Notes: a model not told the origin generated them from the letters alone. Counted from the first letter of the stretch, positions 1-9,431 are shown. The stretch: DNA of 64,000 nt from Sediminibacterium roseum (GCF_009939005.1 NZ_JAACJS010000006.1:59862-123861), one strand, 5' to 3'. A program made the numbers and translations.

Positions 1-1231
1 GAGCGGCTACGACCGCTACTACCAGATCGTAAAATGTTTCAGGGATGAGGACCTGCGCGCCGACAGGCAACCGGAGTTTACCCAGATCGATTGCGAAATG
101 GCGTTTGTGGAACAGGAAGATATCCTGAACATGTTTGAGAGCCTGATCAAACGGATCTTCAAGGATGTAAAGAACATTGATTATACGGAAGCGGTAGAGC
201 GGATGACATGGGAAGACGCAATGTGGACCTACGGTAACGACAAGCCCGATATCCGTTTCGGCATGAAGATCGGTAACCTTAAATTTCCTGCACATACTTT
301 CCCTTCAAGGATCGCACACCTGCAAAACAGCCTGATCGGCGTAGGCAGCTCAGGCTTCCCGGTTTTCGATAATGCCGAAACCGTTCTTGCCATTGCAGCA
401 AAGGGTTGCAGCGAATACACGAGAAAGCAACTGGATGAATTGACGGAATGGGTGAAACGCCCGCAGATAGGCATGCAGGGACTGATATACATCAAATGCA
501 ATGCAGACGGCACTTATAAAAGCAGCGTAGACAAGTTCTTCAGCGAAGACAAACTGAAAGCCATCGCTGATGCAGCCGATGCAGAAGCGGGCGACCTGGT
601 GCTGGTGCTCGCCGGCCGCGAAGAAAGAACGCGTAAGGCAACCAGCGAGCTTCGCCTCGAAATGGGCAAACGGCTCGGGCTGCGGAAGGAAGATGAGTTC
701 AAATTGTTATGGGTACTCGATTTCCCGTTGTTTGAATACGCGGAAGAAGACAACCGCTGGGTGGCGCGGCACCATCCTTTTACCTCACCCAAGCCGGATC
801 ATATCGCGATCATGATCAACAACAACCCGGTGATCGAAAATGCGGAAAAATACCTGGAGCACCCTTACTCCAACATCAAGGCCAATGCCTATGACATGGT
901 GCTGAATGGAAATGAGATCGGTGGTGGATCCATCCGTATCTTTCAGAGAGAACTGCAGGAGAAAATGTTTGCGGCGCTGGGCATGTCTGAAGAAGAGGCC
1001 TTGCACAAATTCGGATTCCTGCTCGGCGCATTCGAATACGGCGCACCACCGCATGGCGGTATCGCATTCGGTTTCGACCGCTTGTGTTCCATCCTCGGCG
1101 GCAGCGAAAGCATCCGCGATTTCATCGCCTTCCCTAAAAACAACGCGGGAAGAGATGTTATGCTCGATGCACCAAGCACGATAGACGAGAAGCAGTTTGA
1201 TGAACTGCAGATAAAGTTGAACCTGAAATAA
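1..1231 (+). CDS. aspS: Aspartyl-tRNA synthetase, C-terminal part (5' end outside window)
   Basis: Charges tRNA-Asp with aspartate in the cytosol. The reading frame is open from base 2, so the gene starts before the window; about 409 residues are present. The first visible residues include the class II motif 2 (CFRDED, then FTQID). An insertion domain of the bacterial GAD type follows, and motif 3 ([10 protein letters not shown]) lies near the end. The order is that of bacterial AspRS. A rho-independent terminator lies about 40 bases after the stop, so transcription probably ends here. Whether it is the discriminating or non-discriminating form cannot be told from this part. Confidence 0.96.
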   Translation, partial: SGYDRYYQIVKCFRDEDLRADRQPEFTQIDCEMAFVEQEDILNMFESLIKRIFKDVKNIDYTEAVERMTWEDAMWTYGNDKPDIRFGMKIGNLKFPAHTFPSRIAHLQNSLIGVGSSGFPVFDNAETVLAIAAKGCSEYTRKQLDELTEWVKRPQIGMQGLIYIKCNADGTYKSSVDKFFSEDKLKAIADAADAEAGDLVLVLAGREERTRKATSELRLEMGKRLGLRKEDEFKLLWVLDFPLFEYAEEDNRWVARHHPFTSPKPDHIAIMINNNPVIENAEKYLEHPYSNIKANAYDMVLNGNEIGGGSIRIFQRELQEKMFAALGMSEEEALHKFGFLLGAFEYGAPPHGGIAFGFDRLCSILGGSESIRDFIAFPKNNAGRDVMLDAPSTIDEKQFDELQIKLNLK

Positions 1232-1268
1232 AAGACATACTTCCGGTCAACATACTTTCCAATAAATC

Positions 1269-1296
1269 AAAGCGGATCTTACGGTCCGCTTTTTTA
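1269..1296 (+). terminator. Rho-independent terminator after aspS
   Basis: Stem AGCGGA/TCCGCT extended by a G-U and a C-G pair, loop TTAC, followed by a run of six T. It lies 38 bases after the aspS stop on the same strand. Confidence 0.85.
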
Positions 1297-1401
1297 TTGG
1301 CGGTTGATATACATTATTTAGTAATGCATTTCCAACTTATCGTATAATATCCACAGCCCGGTTGTCTTGGCCGGCCCATGCTGCTTGTTCCCTGTTTCCA
1401 T

Positions 1402-1409
1402 TACCTTTG
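1402..1409 (+). promoter_or_regulatory. -7 box TACCTTTG, 4 nt before the start codon
   Basis: Perfect match to the Bacteroidota -7 consensus TAnnTTTG, ending 4 nt before ATG 1414. I see no TTTG at the usual 19-21 nt upstream. The position predicts a leaderless mRNA and supports ATG 1414 over the upstream ATG at 1378. Confidence 0.55.
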
Positions 1410-1413
1410 CCCC

Positions 1414-1932
1414 ATGAAGCAATTAACCATCTTCCGCGTTCTCACCTTCCTTTTATTGCCTTTTGCAGTATTGCTGGGCGGTGCCGGCCTGCTGATGCTG
1501 CTGGCCGCGCTTGCAAGGCCGCAGTTGTTGCTGCAGGTTTTTATCACTGCGGGATTTGTGTTCTATCTCTTCAGCAGCCTCCGCTTTCTTTCAAAACACA
1601 TCGATCCCGAGCGCCCAGCAAGAACTTCGATGCGCGAATGGATCAGGGTAAACGGGTTTGTGGCTGGGTTCCTGGCCCTTAACTCTATCTACAGTTTTAT
1701 CCGGGCCATTGCTATGGACCCCGCAGACACCCGGAAGGTCTTCGAAGAAATGAAAGAATCGCAACCTGCTTTCAGCACCATCACATTTGAACTGTACAGT
1801 TCGGTGATGAAGTTTGCCGCGTACCTGTCGCTCGCGTTTGGCATCCTTCTCCTGGTACACATCCTTATGTCTATACCGATCCTGAAAAAATACGGTTACC
1901 TGTTCAGCATTGCCAAAGAGAACAAGGGATAG
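1414..1932 (+). CDS. Small integral membrane protein of unknown function
   Basis: I do not recognise the family. The 172-residue protein starts MKQLTIFRVL and has about four hydrophobic segments: residues ~5-30, ~33-55, ~80-100 and ~130-155. A short polar stretch between the second and third holds KHIDPERPAR. An in-frame ATG exists 36 bases upstream, but the -7 box that ends 4 nt before ATG 1414 argues for the later start. It lies between aspS and rarA on the same strand, with its own promoter. Codon use matches the neighbouring genes, so it is probably a real gene. Function is open. Confidence 0.75.
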   Translation: MKQLTIFRVLTFLLLPFAVLLGGAGLLMLLAALARPQLLLQVFITAGFVFYLFSSLRFLSKHIDPERPARTSMREWIRVNGFVAGFLALNSIYSFIRAIAMDPADTRKVFEEMKESQPAFSTITFELYSSVMKFAAYLSLAFGILLLVHILMSIPILKKYGYLFSIAKENKG

Positions 1933-1982
1933 ACCTGCGCGATTGTACTCCATAAATTTACCCGGTTCTCCCGCTTGTTCAG

Positions 1983-1990
1983 TAATTTTA
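1983..1990 (+). promoter_or_regulatory. -7-like box TAATTTTA, 4 nt before GTG of rarA
   Basis: Seven of eight positions fit TAnnTTTG. It ends 4 nt before GTG 1995, the same spacing as other boxes in this window, and so supports the GTG start. Confidence 0.4.
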
Positions 1991-1994
1991 AGTT

Positions 1995-3278
1995 GTGAAC
2001 AGCAATATACCATTGGCAGAAAGGATGCGCCCGGAAACGCTGGACGATCTTGTGGGGCAGGAACACCTTACCGGCAAAGCAAGTATTTTACGCAGGTCCA
2101 TCGAACAGGGGCGTGTGCCTTCGATGATCCTTTGGGGCCCGCCGGGCGTGGGCAAAACAACCATCGCCAACATCATCGCGCACACCTTGCAGGTTCCTTA
2201 TTTTCAATTGAGTGCCATCAGCAGTGGTGTAAAGGAAGTTCGCGAAGTGATTGAGCAGGCGAAACAACAACCGAATACCATTTTATTCATCGATGAGATC
2301 CACCGTTTCAACAAGGGGCAGCAGGATGCATTGCTGGGTGCGGTAGAAAAAGGCACCATCACACTCATCGGCGCCACAACCGAAAACCCTTCCTTCGAAG
2401 TGAACAGCGCCCTGCTCAGCCGCTGCCAGGTGTATGTTTTGAAAGCGCTGCAGCACAACGATCTCATACGTTTGATGCAGCAGGCCATAGAAAAAGACGA
2501 GCTGTTAAAAAGCAAAGACATCCAACTGAAAGAGACCGAGGCGCTGCTTTCAATTTCCGGTGGCGACGGAAGAAAACTGCTCAATCTTTTCGAGCTCGTT
2601 GTTCAGACACAACTGCTCGAAAAAGCGAAGCCGGGTAAAAGCCTTGTCATTACAGATGAGATGGTAATGCAGGTGGCGCAGAAAAAAATTGCGTTGTACG
2701 ATAAACAGGGCGAGCAGCACTACGATATCATTTCAGCCTTCATCAAAAGCATGCGCGGCAGCGATCCGAATGGCGCCGTATACTGGCTGGCGCGGATGAT
2801 CGAGGGAGGAGAAGATGTAAAGTTCATTGCGCGGCGCATGCTCATTTTTGCGAGCGAGGACATCGGCAACGCAAACCCGAATGCACTCTTGTTGGCAAAT
2901 GCAACATTCGATGCCGTTTCAAAGATCGGTTACCCCGAGAGCAGGATCATTTTATCGCAATGCGCCACCTATCTCGCATCGTCGGTCAAAAGCAATGCAT
3001 CTTATATGGCAATCGGCGCAGCAGGGGCCGCCGTGCAGCAACATGGCGACCTGCCCGTTCCGCTGCACATCAGGAATGCGCCAACAAAACTGATGAAGGA
3101 AATGAATTACGGCAAGGGCTACAAATACTCCCACGAGGGCGAAGGCAATTTTCTGGACCAGGAATACCTTCCCGAAAAAATTGCAGGCACTACTTTTTAC
3201 GATCCGCAAAACAACGCACGTGAAAATGAGCTGCGGAAGTTTTTGAGGGAAAGATGGAAGGGAAAATACGGTTATTGA
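1995..3278 (+). CDS. rarA: Replication-associated recombination protein A (RarA/MgsA AAA+ ATPase)
   Basis: Cytosolic AAA+ ATPase related to clamp loaders. In the family it acts at stalled replication forks, often with SSB and RecA. Walker A is GPPGVGKTT (residues 48-56) and Walker B is IDEIHRF (~99-104). Sensor 1 is the GATTENPSF region (~126), and an LSRC arginine-finger segment follows. The C-terminal half carries the tetramerisation domain (EDIGNANPNALLLANA, then GYKYSHEGEGNF). The 427-residue length is usual. The start is GTG, supported by a -7-like box 4 nt upstream and by good alignment of the N-terminus (PLAERMRPETLDDLVGQEHL). Confidence 0.95.
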   Translation: MNSNIPLAERMRPETLDDLVGQEHLTGKASILRRSIEQGRVPSMILWGPPGVGKTTIANIIAHTLQVPYFQLSAISSGVKEVREVIEQAKQQPNTILFIDEIHRFNKGQQDALLGAVEKGTITLIGATTENPSFEVNSALLSRCQVYVLKALQHNDLIRLMQQAIEKDELLKSKDIQLKETEALLSISGGDGRKLLNLFELVVQTQLLEKAKPGKSLVITDEMVMQVAQKKIALYDKQGEQHYDIISAFIKSMRGSDPNGAVYWLARMIEGGEDVKFIARRMLIFASEDIGNANPNALLLANATFDAVSKIGYPESRIILSQCATYLASSVKSNASYMAIGAAGAAVQQHGDLPVPLHIRNAPTKLMKEMNYGKGYKYSHEGEGNFLDQEYLPEKIAGTTFYDPQNNARENELRKFLRERWKGKYGY

Positions 3279-3296
3279 TCAGCAAAAAAATCCTGG

Positions 3297-3692
3297 ATGC
3301 AACTCGGTTTCTATAAAAAATATTTTCTCTGCACCGTTCTCTTGTTCATAACCGAGGTGCTCATTGCGTTGTATGTGCACGACCGGTTTGTGCGCCCTTA
3401 CGTTGGCGATTACCTTGTTGTGATCCTGATCTATTGCTTCATCCGCAGCTTTGTAAAAATGCCCGTATTGCCCACGGCGCTTGCCGTTCTTGTTTTTTCT
3501 TTTCTGATAGAAACCTTACAGTATTTCAATATCGTGGAAATACTGGGCCTGGAAAAGATCGAGATCGCACGGATCGTGATCGGCACGGGGTTTTCGTTGT
3601 GGGACCTGCTCGCCTACACCTGCGGCATCGTTACAGTGATCGCACTCGAACAGAAAAAAGGATCTACCCTGCAGCAACCGCCTTTGAGATAA
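3297..3692 (+). CDS. DUF2809 family membrane protein
   Basis: A 131-residue protein with four hydrophobic helices, at about residues 8-25, 36-52, 58-76 and 95-115. The spacing and the signature (LIETLQYFNIVEILGL, then IVIGTGFSLWDLLAYTCG) are those of DUF2809. Function is not established; the family is weakly related to VanZ-like membrane proteins. It starts 18 bases after rarA and probably shares its transcript. The last 29 bases overlap the 3' end of the convergent channel gene, with no intergenic terminator between them. Confidence 0.85.
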   Translation: MQLGFYKKYFLCTVLLFITEVLIALYVHDRFVRPYVGDYLVVILIYCFIRSFVKMPVLPTALAVLVFSFLIETLQYFNIVEILGLEKIEIARIVIGTGFSLWDLLAYTCGIVTVIALEQKKGSTLQQPPLR

Positions 3693-4626
3693 AATAGATA
3701 TTCAGCCCCAGATACAACACCAGCAGTACCTGCGCCATCACAAAATCGAAACGGTTTGCCTCGCGCAGTTTGTTCTTTTTCACCAGCCGCAGCGAATAAA
3801 CCGATGAGGCCACGATCACCGAAATAAAGAACAGCGTAATGCCATGCAGCAGGTCAACCAAAGTAAACGTGGTAGATTCCGGCAGTGATGAATCGATGAT
3901 GTACTTGTTACCTATGGCAGCGAACAGCGATCCCACGCTCAAACCAAAGCGCGAATCAATATTATCTGCATGGATGTAAAAACAGATATACGAAATAAGG
4001 AACGCCACATACATGCCCAGGAACATTTTCCAGAACAATTCATGCGCATCCCGCCGGATGCCGATCTTGACCCTGTAAGAGCTGTATTCGGTATGGGGTT
4101 TTACAAGGCTTTCGTCACCGAAAGCCGTTTCGTATAATTTGATACCGGCGGTCACATCAAAACTATCGATGTTCCATCCTCGCAGGGTGAAACGGGGGTC
4201 GAAGTGTTTGCCCACGGTATCCGGTGAAAAAATGAGTGACTTTGAATCGTACTGCGAGTTCTCGAGGCTGAGACGAAGCCGCTGCCTGTCGAAAGGAAAA
4301 TTGTTGATCTTCCACGAATCCTTCATCACGCATTGCAATTTCATAAGCAGATAAACACGGCCATGGGAGGTATCAACGGTTGAATACAGTTTGGTGAAAG
4401 ATTTGGCCTGGGGTATCTCGAGGTTCTGCACAAAATCAAATTCTTTTCGCTTGTATTTCATCCACAGCCAGAGGTTCACGGTATACTCGTTCTGTTTGAA
4501 ATCGATATCGTGGATGCTGGTGATATAGATCCCGGTTTTAACGGTATCACGCACAGCACCTTGCGCAGAGAGTTTGCCCACAAGGGCCATCATCCCAAAA
4601 AATAAAACAACGGCGGATCGTTTCAT
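3664..4626 (-). CDS. Putative prokaryotic pentameric ligand-gated ion channel (Cys-loop superfamily)
   Basis: A 320-residue protein. A cleavable signal peptide (residues 1-22, ending SAQ) is followed by an all-beta extracellular domain (~23-195) and four transmembrane helices: ~197-218, 226-245, 254-277 and 293-315. The extracellular domain has the superfamily Pro-loop motif FPFDRQ at ~110-115, after a WKINN segment, and lacks the cysteine pair, as in other prokaryotic members. The second helix (RFGLSVGSLFAAIGNKY) would line the pore. This architecture and size fit GLIC/ELIC-type channels. The ligand and ion selectivity are unknown. Neighbours give no hint of function; the gene stands alone, convergent with DUF2809. 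Confidence 0.72.
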   Translation of the reverse strand: MKRSAVVLFFGMMALVGKLSAQGAVRDTVKTGIYITSIHDIDFKQNEYTVNLWLWMKYKRKEFDFVQNLEIPQAKSFTKLYSTVDTSHGRVYLLMKLQCVMKDSWKINNFPFDRQRLRLSLENSQYDSKSLIFSPDTVGKHFDPRFTLRGWNIDSFDVTAGIKLYETAFGDESLVKPHTEYSSYRVKIGIRRDAHELFWKMFLGMYVAFLISYICFYIHADNIDSRFGLSVGSLFAAIGNKYIIDSSLPESTTFTLVDLLHGITLFFISVIVASSVYSLRLVKKNKLREANRFDFVMAQVLLVLYLGLNIYFISKAVAAG

Positions 4627-4770
4627 GAAGTGGATTGTAAAAGTAAATTACGGTAATAAAGGAACAAGGTACAGGAAAACAGGGAACAAGTTCTGCAGGC
4701 ACAGGCCTTTTCGGGATCTTGTTTTCCCGGACCTGCTTTCCTGTTGCTTCTTTCACTTACTTTGTTTTCT

Positions 4771-4778
4771 TAAACTTG
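4771..4778 (+). promoter_or_regulatory. -7-like box TAAACTTG, 4 nt before ATG
   Basis: Seven of eight positions fit TAnnTTTG. It ends 4 nt before ATG 4783. A second candidate (TTACTTTG) lies about 14 bases further upstream. Confidence 0.35.
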
Positions 4779-4782
4779 CCTT

Positions 4783-5715
4783 ATGTCGTTAACCGTTAAT
4801 GCCAACATCCTGCAAACCATTGGCAATACGCCGATGGTGCATTTATGCAAGATCGTGCCGCCGGGCTGCGCCGATGTTTATGTGAAACTGGAATATTTTA
4901 ATCCTACCGGTTCCTACAAAGACCGCATGGCATTGGCCATTGTTGAAGAGGCCGAAAAACGCGGCGAGATCAAGGCCGGCACCAGGATCGTTGAATACAC
5001 CGGTGGAAGCACCGGCACCTCTCTCGCATTTGTTTGTGCAGTGAAGGGCTATCAGTTCAAAGCCATTACCTCCGATGCATTTGCGAAGGAAAAACTGCAG
5101 ACGATCCGTTTGTTTGGCGCTGAATTGGAGATCGTGCCCTGTATCGACGGAAAGATCACGCCCGATCTCTTTGTGAGGATGGAAGCCCGCGTGCTTGCCT
5201 TGCAGGAAGAAGGCGCTTACTGGACGCAGCAGTTTCTCAACGAAGACGCCCTGATCGGCTACGGCCGTCTTGGGAGAGAGATCGTTGCACAGGTAAACAA
5301 ACCCATCGATGTTTTCTGCGGATGTGTAGGAACCGCGGGCATGCTGATCGGAACAGGAAACGAAATAAAAGCGGCCTGCCCCAACACGAAGGTGATCGCG
5401 CTCGAGCCCGCTTCATCGCCCTTTCTTACGAAGGGAGAAAAGGGGAGTCACCGTGTGGAAGGCACCGCTACCGGTCGTTTACCCGACCTCTTGAAAAAAT
5501 ACCGCTTCGATTCGGCCCTCGCCGTTGAAGAAGAAAAAGGCCGCGAAATGGCCCGGCGGATGGCCAAAGAAGAAGGCATCTTCGCCGGCACTTCAAGCGG
5601 TTTAAACGTTTATGCCGCCATCGAATTAGCCAAAATGCTTGGGCCGGGACATACCGTTGTTACCGTAGCGTCGGATTCGGGAATGAAGTACCTCGCGGGC
5701 GACCTCTACGAATAG
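4783..5715 (+). CDS. PLP-dependent cysteine synthase family protein
   Basis: Fold-type II PLP enzyme of the cysteine synthase / cystathionine beta-synthase family, 310 residues. The Schiff-base lysine is in NPTGSYKDR (K46). The phosphate-binding and Ser/Thr loop is TGGSTGTS rather than the TSGNTG of classical CysK, and the glycine-rich PLP loop is CGCVGTAGM. GTSSGLN near the end is the conserved serine loop contacting the PLP nitrogen. The variant loop places it in a side branch of the family, so the sulphur donor and the acceptor (O-acetylserine, O-phosphoserine or another) cannot be assigned. It is not linked to other sulphur genes here. Confidence 0.85.
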   Translation: MSLTVNANILQTIGNTPMVHLCKIVPPGCADVYVKLEYFNPTGSYKDRMALAIVEEAEKRGEIKAGTRIVEYTGGSTGTSLAFVCAVKGYQFKAITSDAFAKEKLQTIRLFGAELEIVPCIDGKITPDLFVRMEARVLALQEEGAYWTQQFLNEDALIGYGRLGREIVAQVNKPIDVFCGCVGTAGMLIGTGNEIKAACPNTKVIALEPASSPFLTKGEKGSHRVEGTATGRLPDLLKKYRFDSALAVEEEKGREMARRMAKEEGIFAGTSSGLNVYAAIELAKMLGPGHTVVTVASDSGMKYLAGDLYE

Positions 5716-5823
5716 CAGACGGCAGAACGATCGCCCTGTGGCATTCATCAACCTTTCGCGTGGCCTTTTTTCGTGCTTGATTACTTGCCCCTTGTTGCTT
5801 AACTTCCGTTTTCAACCATAACC

Positions 5824-7173
5824 ATGAGAAAACAGATTCTTTCCGCCTTGTTTGCATTGAGTTGCACGGCGGGTTTTGCGCAGACCATCATCAACCGTGA
5901 CCCGGAGATCGACAGGATGGTCAAGGAAATTTCACCCGATTCATTGAAGTCGTACATTACCAGCCTTGTTGCACTGGGCACCCGCAATTCGCTCAGTACG
6001 CAGTCTGATCCCAAACGCGGCATCGGCGCGGCGCGCAACTGGGTACTGGCCAAATTCAATTCTTTCGCAAAAGAATCGAATGGAAGGCTCACTGCTTTTA
6101 TCGATACCACCACGCTTCAACCGGATAAGAGAAGAGTAGATACGGTTCTCCTGCTTGGAAATGTGGTGGCCACATTAAAAGGAACCGATCCGAACGATAA
6201 CCGCGTATTCATCATCAGCGGGCATCTTGACAACATGCGCACCAACGTAATGGACCGCACGGGCGATGCACCCGGTGCAAATGATGATGCGAGCGGATGT
6301 GCCGCCGTAATCGAATGTGCACGCATCATGAGCAAACACAGCTTTCCTGCGACCATCATTTTCGTGACCGTAAGCGGTGAGGAGCAGGGATTGCTCGGCG
6401 CAAATTATATGGCAGGCAAGGCAAGAAAAGAAAACTGGCACATTGAGGGCGTGCTCAACAACGACATCATGGGCAGCAACAACAGCAGCGAAACAAACAT
6501 CATCGACAACACACGCATCCGTGTTTTCAGTGAAGGGTTGTCGGTGCTCGATACGGGCCGCGTTGCCACCAACATCAGGAACCTTGGCCTGGAAAACGAT
6601 GGCCGCGCAAGGCAGCTGGCCCGTTATGTAAAAGAAACCGGCGAGCGTTATGTAGAGAACCTGGAAGTGGTAATGGTTTACCGCAACGACCGCTTCTTAC
6701 GGGGCGGCGATCATTCGCCCTATGTACAGAATGGATTTGCCGCAGTGCGCATCACCGAAATGAATGAAAATTACTACCACCAGCACCAGAATGTGCGCGT
6801 TGAGAACAACATACAGTACGGAGACCTGGTAGAGTTCATGGACTTTGAATACCTCCGCAAAAACACCGGCATGAACCTGGCGAGCCTTGCCAACCTTGCA
6901 AAGGGCCCGTCAAAACCGGAAGACGTAACAGTGGAGGTAAGGCGACTCACCAATTACACCTACCTCAACTGGAAGGCCCCAAAATCAGGAAAAGTAAAGG
7001 GCTACTATGTGATGATGCGCGAAACAACCAGCCCCGTTTGGCAAAAGAAATTTTTCACAACAGACCTTGAATACCGTTTGCCCTTCTCAAAAGACAACTA
7101 CTTCTTTGCCGTGCAATCGGTAAGTGAAACAGGGAATGAGAGTATTGCGGTTGTACCCGGAATTGGAAGATAA
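5824..7173 (+). CDS. Exported M28 family zinc metallopeptidase with C-terminal Fn3-like domain
   Basis: Secreted aminopeptidase-type enzyme, 449 residues. The signal peptide is residues 1-20 (ending GFAQ). The catalytic domain shows the M28 di-zinc ligands in order: SGHLDN (H134), GANDDASG (D154), SGEEQGL (E186/E187), NNDIMGSN and the late H of DHSPYV. A C-terminal segment from about residue 365 (VTVEVRRLTNYTYLNWKAP onward) looks like a fibronectin type III or beta-sandwich domain. It probably degrades peptides in the periplasm or outside the cell. Convergent with the FAD gene at 7312, with a strong bidirectional hairpin between them. Confidence 0.88.
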   Translation: MRKQILSALFALSCTAGFAQTIINRDPEIDRMVKEISPDSLKSYITSLVALGTRNSLSTQSDPKRGIGAARNWVLAKFNSFAKESNGRLTAFIDTTTLQPDKRRVDTVLLLGNVVATLKGTDPNDNRVFIISGHLDNMRTNVMDRTGDAPGANDDASGCAAVIECARIMSKHSFPATIIFVTVSGEEQGLLGANYMAGKARKENWHIEGVLNNDIMGSNNSSETNIIDNTRIRVFSEGLSVLDTGRVATNIRNLGLENDGRARQLARYVKETGERYVENLEVVMVYRNDRFLRGGDHSPYVQNGFAAVRITEMNENYYHQHQNVRVENNIQYGDLVEFMDFEYLRKNTGMNLASLANLAKGPSKPEDVTVEVRRLTNYTYLNWKAPKSGKVKGYYVMMRETTSPVWQKKFFTTDLEYRLPFSKDNYFFAVQSVSETGNESIAVVPGIGR

Positions 7174-7180
7174 TATTAAT

Positions 7181-7325
7181 TAGGAATTAGTAATTAGTAA
7201 TTAGTAATTAAGGCACCTCGACAAATAATACAAAAGGCAGACACAGGAGTCTGCCTTTTGTATTATTTGTCTTACAGAAAGAAACCAATCAAAATTCCTA
7301 ATTCCTAATTACTAATTCCTAATTT
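7181..7325. repeat. Inverted TAATTAG-type repeats flanking a terminator hairpin
   Basis: At 7181-7210 the plus strand reads ATTAGGAATTAGTAATTAG and continues in the same unit. At 7293-7325 the minus strand reads the same unit with small changes. The two copies lie at equal distances outside the hairpin at 7220-7271, so the whole block is near-palindromic. The minus-strand copy supplies the last codons (I-R-N-stop) of the FAD gene. This looks like a small mobile or duplicated AT-rich repeat placed at a convergent gene junction. Confidence 0.75.
7220..7271. terminator. Bidirectional terminator, 23-bp perfect stem
   Basis: Perfect 23-bp inverted repeat (7220-7242 and 7249-7271) with loop ACAGGA, containing CAAAAGGCAGAC and its complement. 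A/T-rich tracts inside and outside the stem give U-runs on both strands. It lies between two convergent genes. Confidence 0.85.
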
Positions 7326-8772
7326 TCTCCGGTATTAGTCTTCCCACCACCCTCTCCCCTCTGTCGCCGCCTTCGTGGTATTCTGCGTCTTCGTTCACAT
7401 CCCAGAGATCAAACAGTTCTTGTCCGGCTATGATGTTTTTGGCAGCGAGCATGGCGGTCATCATGCTGTGGTCCTGGTTGTTGTATTTGTGCATGCCATT
7501 GCGGCCAACGAGGTAAAGGCCGGGGTAGTTTTTCAATGCGTCGCGCACCGCTTCTACGTTGCCTTTGTAATCCTGGTCGTAAACGGGATAGGCTTTGGGC
7601 TGGCGCACCACGTACCCGTCTACAACAGCACTTTCCTGCGTGAGGCCAATCTTTTGAATTTCTTTTTTTGCCAGTGCGATCAGTTCCTCGTTGGAGCTCG
7701 TCCACAAACCATCGCCTTCAAAGCAGAAATATTCCAGTCCGTAGCACGCCATTGCCGGATCAGGCACCATATAAGGGCTCCACGATTTAAAGTTCTGGAT
7801 GCGTCCCACTTTCACGCTGGGGTCGTGGATATAGATCCAGTTATCGGTAAAGGCATCTTCGTCTTTACAGATCAGTACAACGGTCAAGAAATCCCTGTAC
7901 CCAAGATGTTGCGATGAAGTGAACGCATGTTCGGGAAATTTGGGGTGCACGTGAGCGATCATCTCGCGCATCGGCGCTGAAGAAAGTACATAATCAAACC
8001 CCTCAAAATTGCCGCAGGTAGTGTCAACTTTCCATTGGCCGTTTTCGAGGGTGATGTCTTTTACGCCGCAGTTCATTTCTATACGCACACCCATTGCTTT
8101 GCTTTTTGCTGCGCAGGTTTCCCACATCATACCCGGGCCGTATTTCGGGTAACGGAAAGAATCGATCAATGTTTTGATCACCTTGTCTTTGCTCTTTGCT
8201 TTCGGTTTGAACAAGGCGTTCCAGATGGCGCTGCTGAGCGATAATCCCTTGATGCGCTGCGCTGCCCAGTCTGCAGAAATTTCTTTACAGGGAATGCCCC
8301 ATACTTTTTCGGTATAGGTCTTGAAAAAAATATTGAAGAGTCTTCTTCCAAACTGGTTCACCACCCAATCTTCAAAATTGGTCGGGTTTTTTACAGGGAA
8401 TAATTTTGCTTTCGCATAACTCAAAACGCAAAGCGTGCTTTCGATGATCCCGAGTTTACGCAAGGCTTCGAATGCGGCAAGCGGGTAAGAAAAGAACTTA
8501 CCATTGTAATAAATACGCGAGCTGCGCGGGCGTTCAAGCATTTCATCGCCGAGGATCTCGGTCCAGAAATCTTCCACTTCCTTCGATTTGGAAAAGAAAC
8601 GGTGGCCGCCAATATCAAAATGATATCCTTTGTATGATTCTGTGCGCGAGATCCCGCCTACGTATTCAGGGTCTTTTTCAAAAACCATTACTTCCTGGCC
8701 CCCTTTTCCCAATAAATAAGCCGCCGTTAACCCGGCCGGCCCTGCGCCTATGATGGCTACTTTCTTTGGCAT
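7312..8772 (-). CDS. FAD-dependent oxidoreductase of the UDP-galactopyranose mutase/amine oxidase-like group
   Basis: A 486-residue flavoprotein. The N-terminus has the dinucleotide-binding motif [13 protein letters not shown] followed by a family-typical [20 protein letters not shown] segment. The C-terminus has the FAD-closing motif [24 protein letters not shown]. This layout resembles UDP-galactopyranose mutase and the protoporphyrinogen-oxidase-like proteins often found with polysaccharide genes. No glycosyltransferases lie nearby, so the substrate is unknown. The minus-strand box CACCTTTG ends 4 nt before the start codon. The last codons fall inside the TAATTAG repeat, so the C-terminus may be a recent change. 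Confidence 0.8.
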   Translation of the reverse strand: MPKKVAIIGAGPAGLTAAYLLGKGGQEVMVFEKDPEYVGGISRTESYKGYHFDIGGHRFFSKSKEVEDFWTEILGDEMLERPRSSRIYYNGKFFSYPLAAFEALRKLGIIESTLCVLSYAKAKLFPVKNPTNFEDWVVNQFGRRLFNIFFKTYTEKVWGIPCKEISADWAAQRIKGLSLSSAIWNALFKPKAKSKDKVIKTLIDSFRYPKYGPGMMWETCAAKSKAMGVRIEMNCGVKDITLENGQWKVDTTCGNFEGFDYVLSSAPMREMIAHVHPKFPEHAFTSSQHLGYRDFLTVVLICKDEDAFTDNWIYIHDPSVKVGRIQNFKSWSPYMVPDPAMACYGLEYFCFEGDGLWTSSNEELIALAKKEIQKIGLTQESAVVDGYVVRQPKAYPVYDQDYKGNVEAVRDALKNYPGLYLVGRNGMHKYNNQDHSMMTAMLAAKNIIAGQELFDLWDVNEDAEYHEGGDRGERVVGRLIPEKIRN

Positions 8773-8776
8773 GGGG

Positions 8777-8784
8777 CAAAGGTG
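8777..8784 (-). promoter_or_regulatory. -7-like box CACCTTTG, 4 nt before ATG
   Basis: Seven of eight positions fit TAnnTTTG on the minus strand. It is separated from ATG 8772 by CCCC, the same 4-nt layout and tail as the box before gene 1414. Confidence 0.4.
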
Positions 8785-8951
8785 GGGAATAATTATGGTT
8801 TTTCAGGATTTTGGAATTGGTAATTGGGGATTTCGGTTTTCGTTTTGCCACAGTTTACAGCGATCTGCAAAGGAACCAGATTGCTGCGCCCCGCAACCCA
8901 CTGTGATCACGCAAAAATCTGCGTGATCCGCGGCAAAAAATCAAAAACCCC

Positions 8952-8959
8952 TTACTTTG
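8952..8959 (+). promoter_or_regulatory. -7-like box TTACTTTG, 4 nt before ATG of elaA
   Basis: Seven of eight positions fit TAnnTTTG. It ends 4 nt before ATG 8964. Confidence 0.4.
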
Positions 8960-8963
8960 TATC

Positions 8964-9431
8964 ATGACGCAGCCCTCTTATACCATACACTGTAAGCCCT
9001 TTGCCGACCTTACCCCATACGAGTTGTACGCCATCCTGCGCATGCGCAATGAAGTTTTTGTGGTTGAACAGAAATGCGTTTACCAGGATGCCGATGGCAA
9101 AGACCCACACTGTCACCACCTTACGGTATGGGAGAACGATACGCTGGTGGCTTATTCGCGTTTACTTCCCAAGGGACTTTCCTACGAGCAGATGTCCATT
9201 GGCCGCGTGATCAGTTCACCGGCATACCGCAACACCGGCGCGGGTAAACTTTTGATCGGTCTTTCCATAACCTATTGCCACCAGCTCTTTGGCGATGGCC
9301 CCATCCGCATTGGCGCGCAATTGTACCTGAAAAAATTTTATGAATCGTTCGGGTTCGTGCAAAGCAGCGAAGAATACCTGGAAGATGATATTCCACATAT
9401 CGAGATGATCAGGGAGCAGTTTTCTGTGTGA
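8964..9431 (+). CDS. elaA: GNAT family N-acetyltransferase, ElaA type
   Basis: A 155-residue cytosolic GNAT enzyme. The sequence follows the ElaA pattern: LYAILRMRNEVFVVEQKCVYQD at the N-terminus, then D-x-K-D-PHCHH. The acetyl-CoA-binding region is IGRVISSPAYRNTGAGKLL, and the end contains YLKKFYESFGF. ElaA proteins transfer acetyl groups to unidentified amine substrates. The gene has its own -7-like box and is convergent with uvrA, with only 19 bases between the two stop codons. Confidence 0.9.
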   Translation: MTQPSYTIHCKPFADLTPYELYAILRMRNEVFVVEQKCVYQDADGKDPHCHHLTVWENDTLVAYSRLLPKGLSYEQMSIGRVISSPAYRNTGAGKLLIGLSITYCHQLFGDGPIRIGAQLYLKKFYESFGFVQSSEEYLEDDIPHIEMIREQFSV

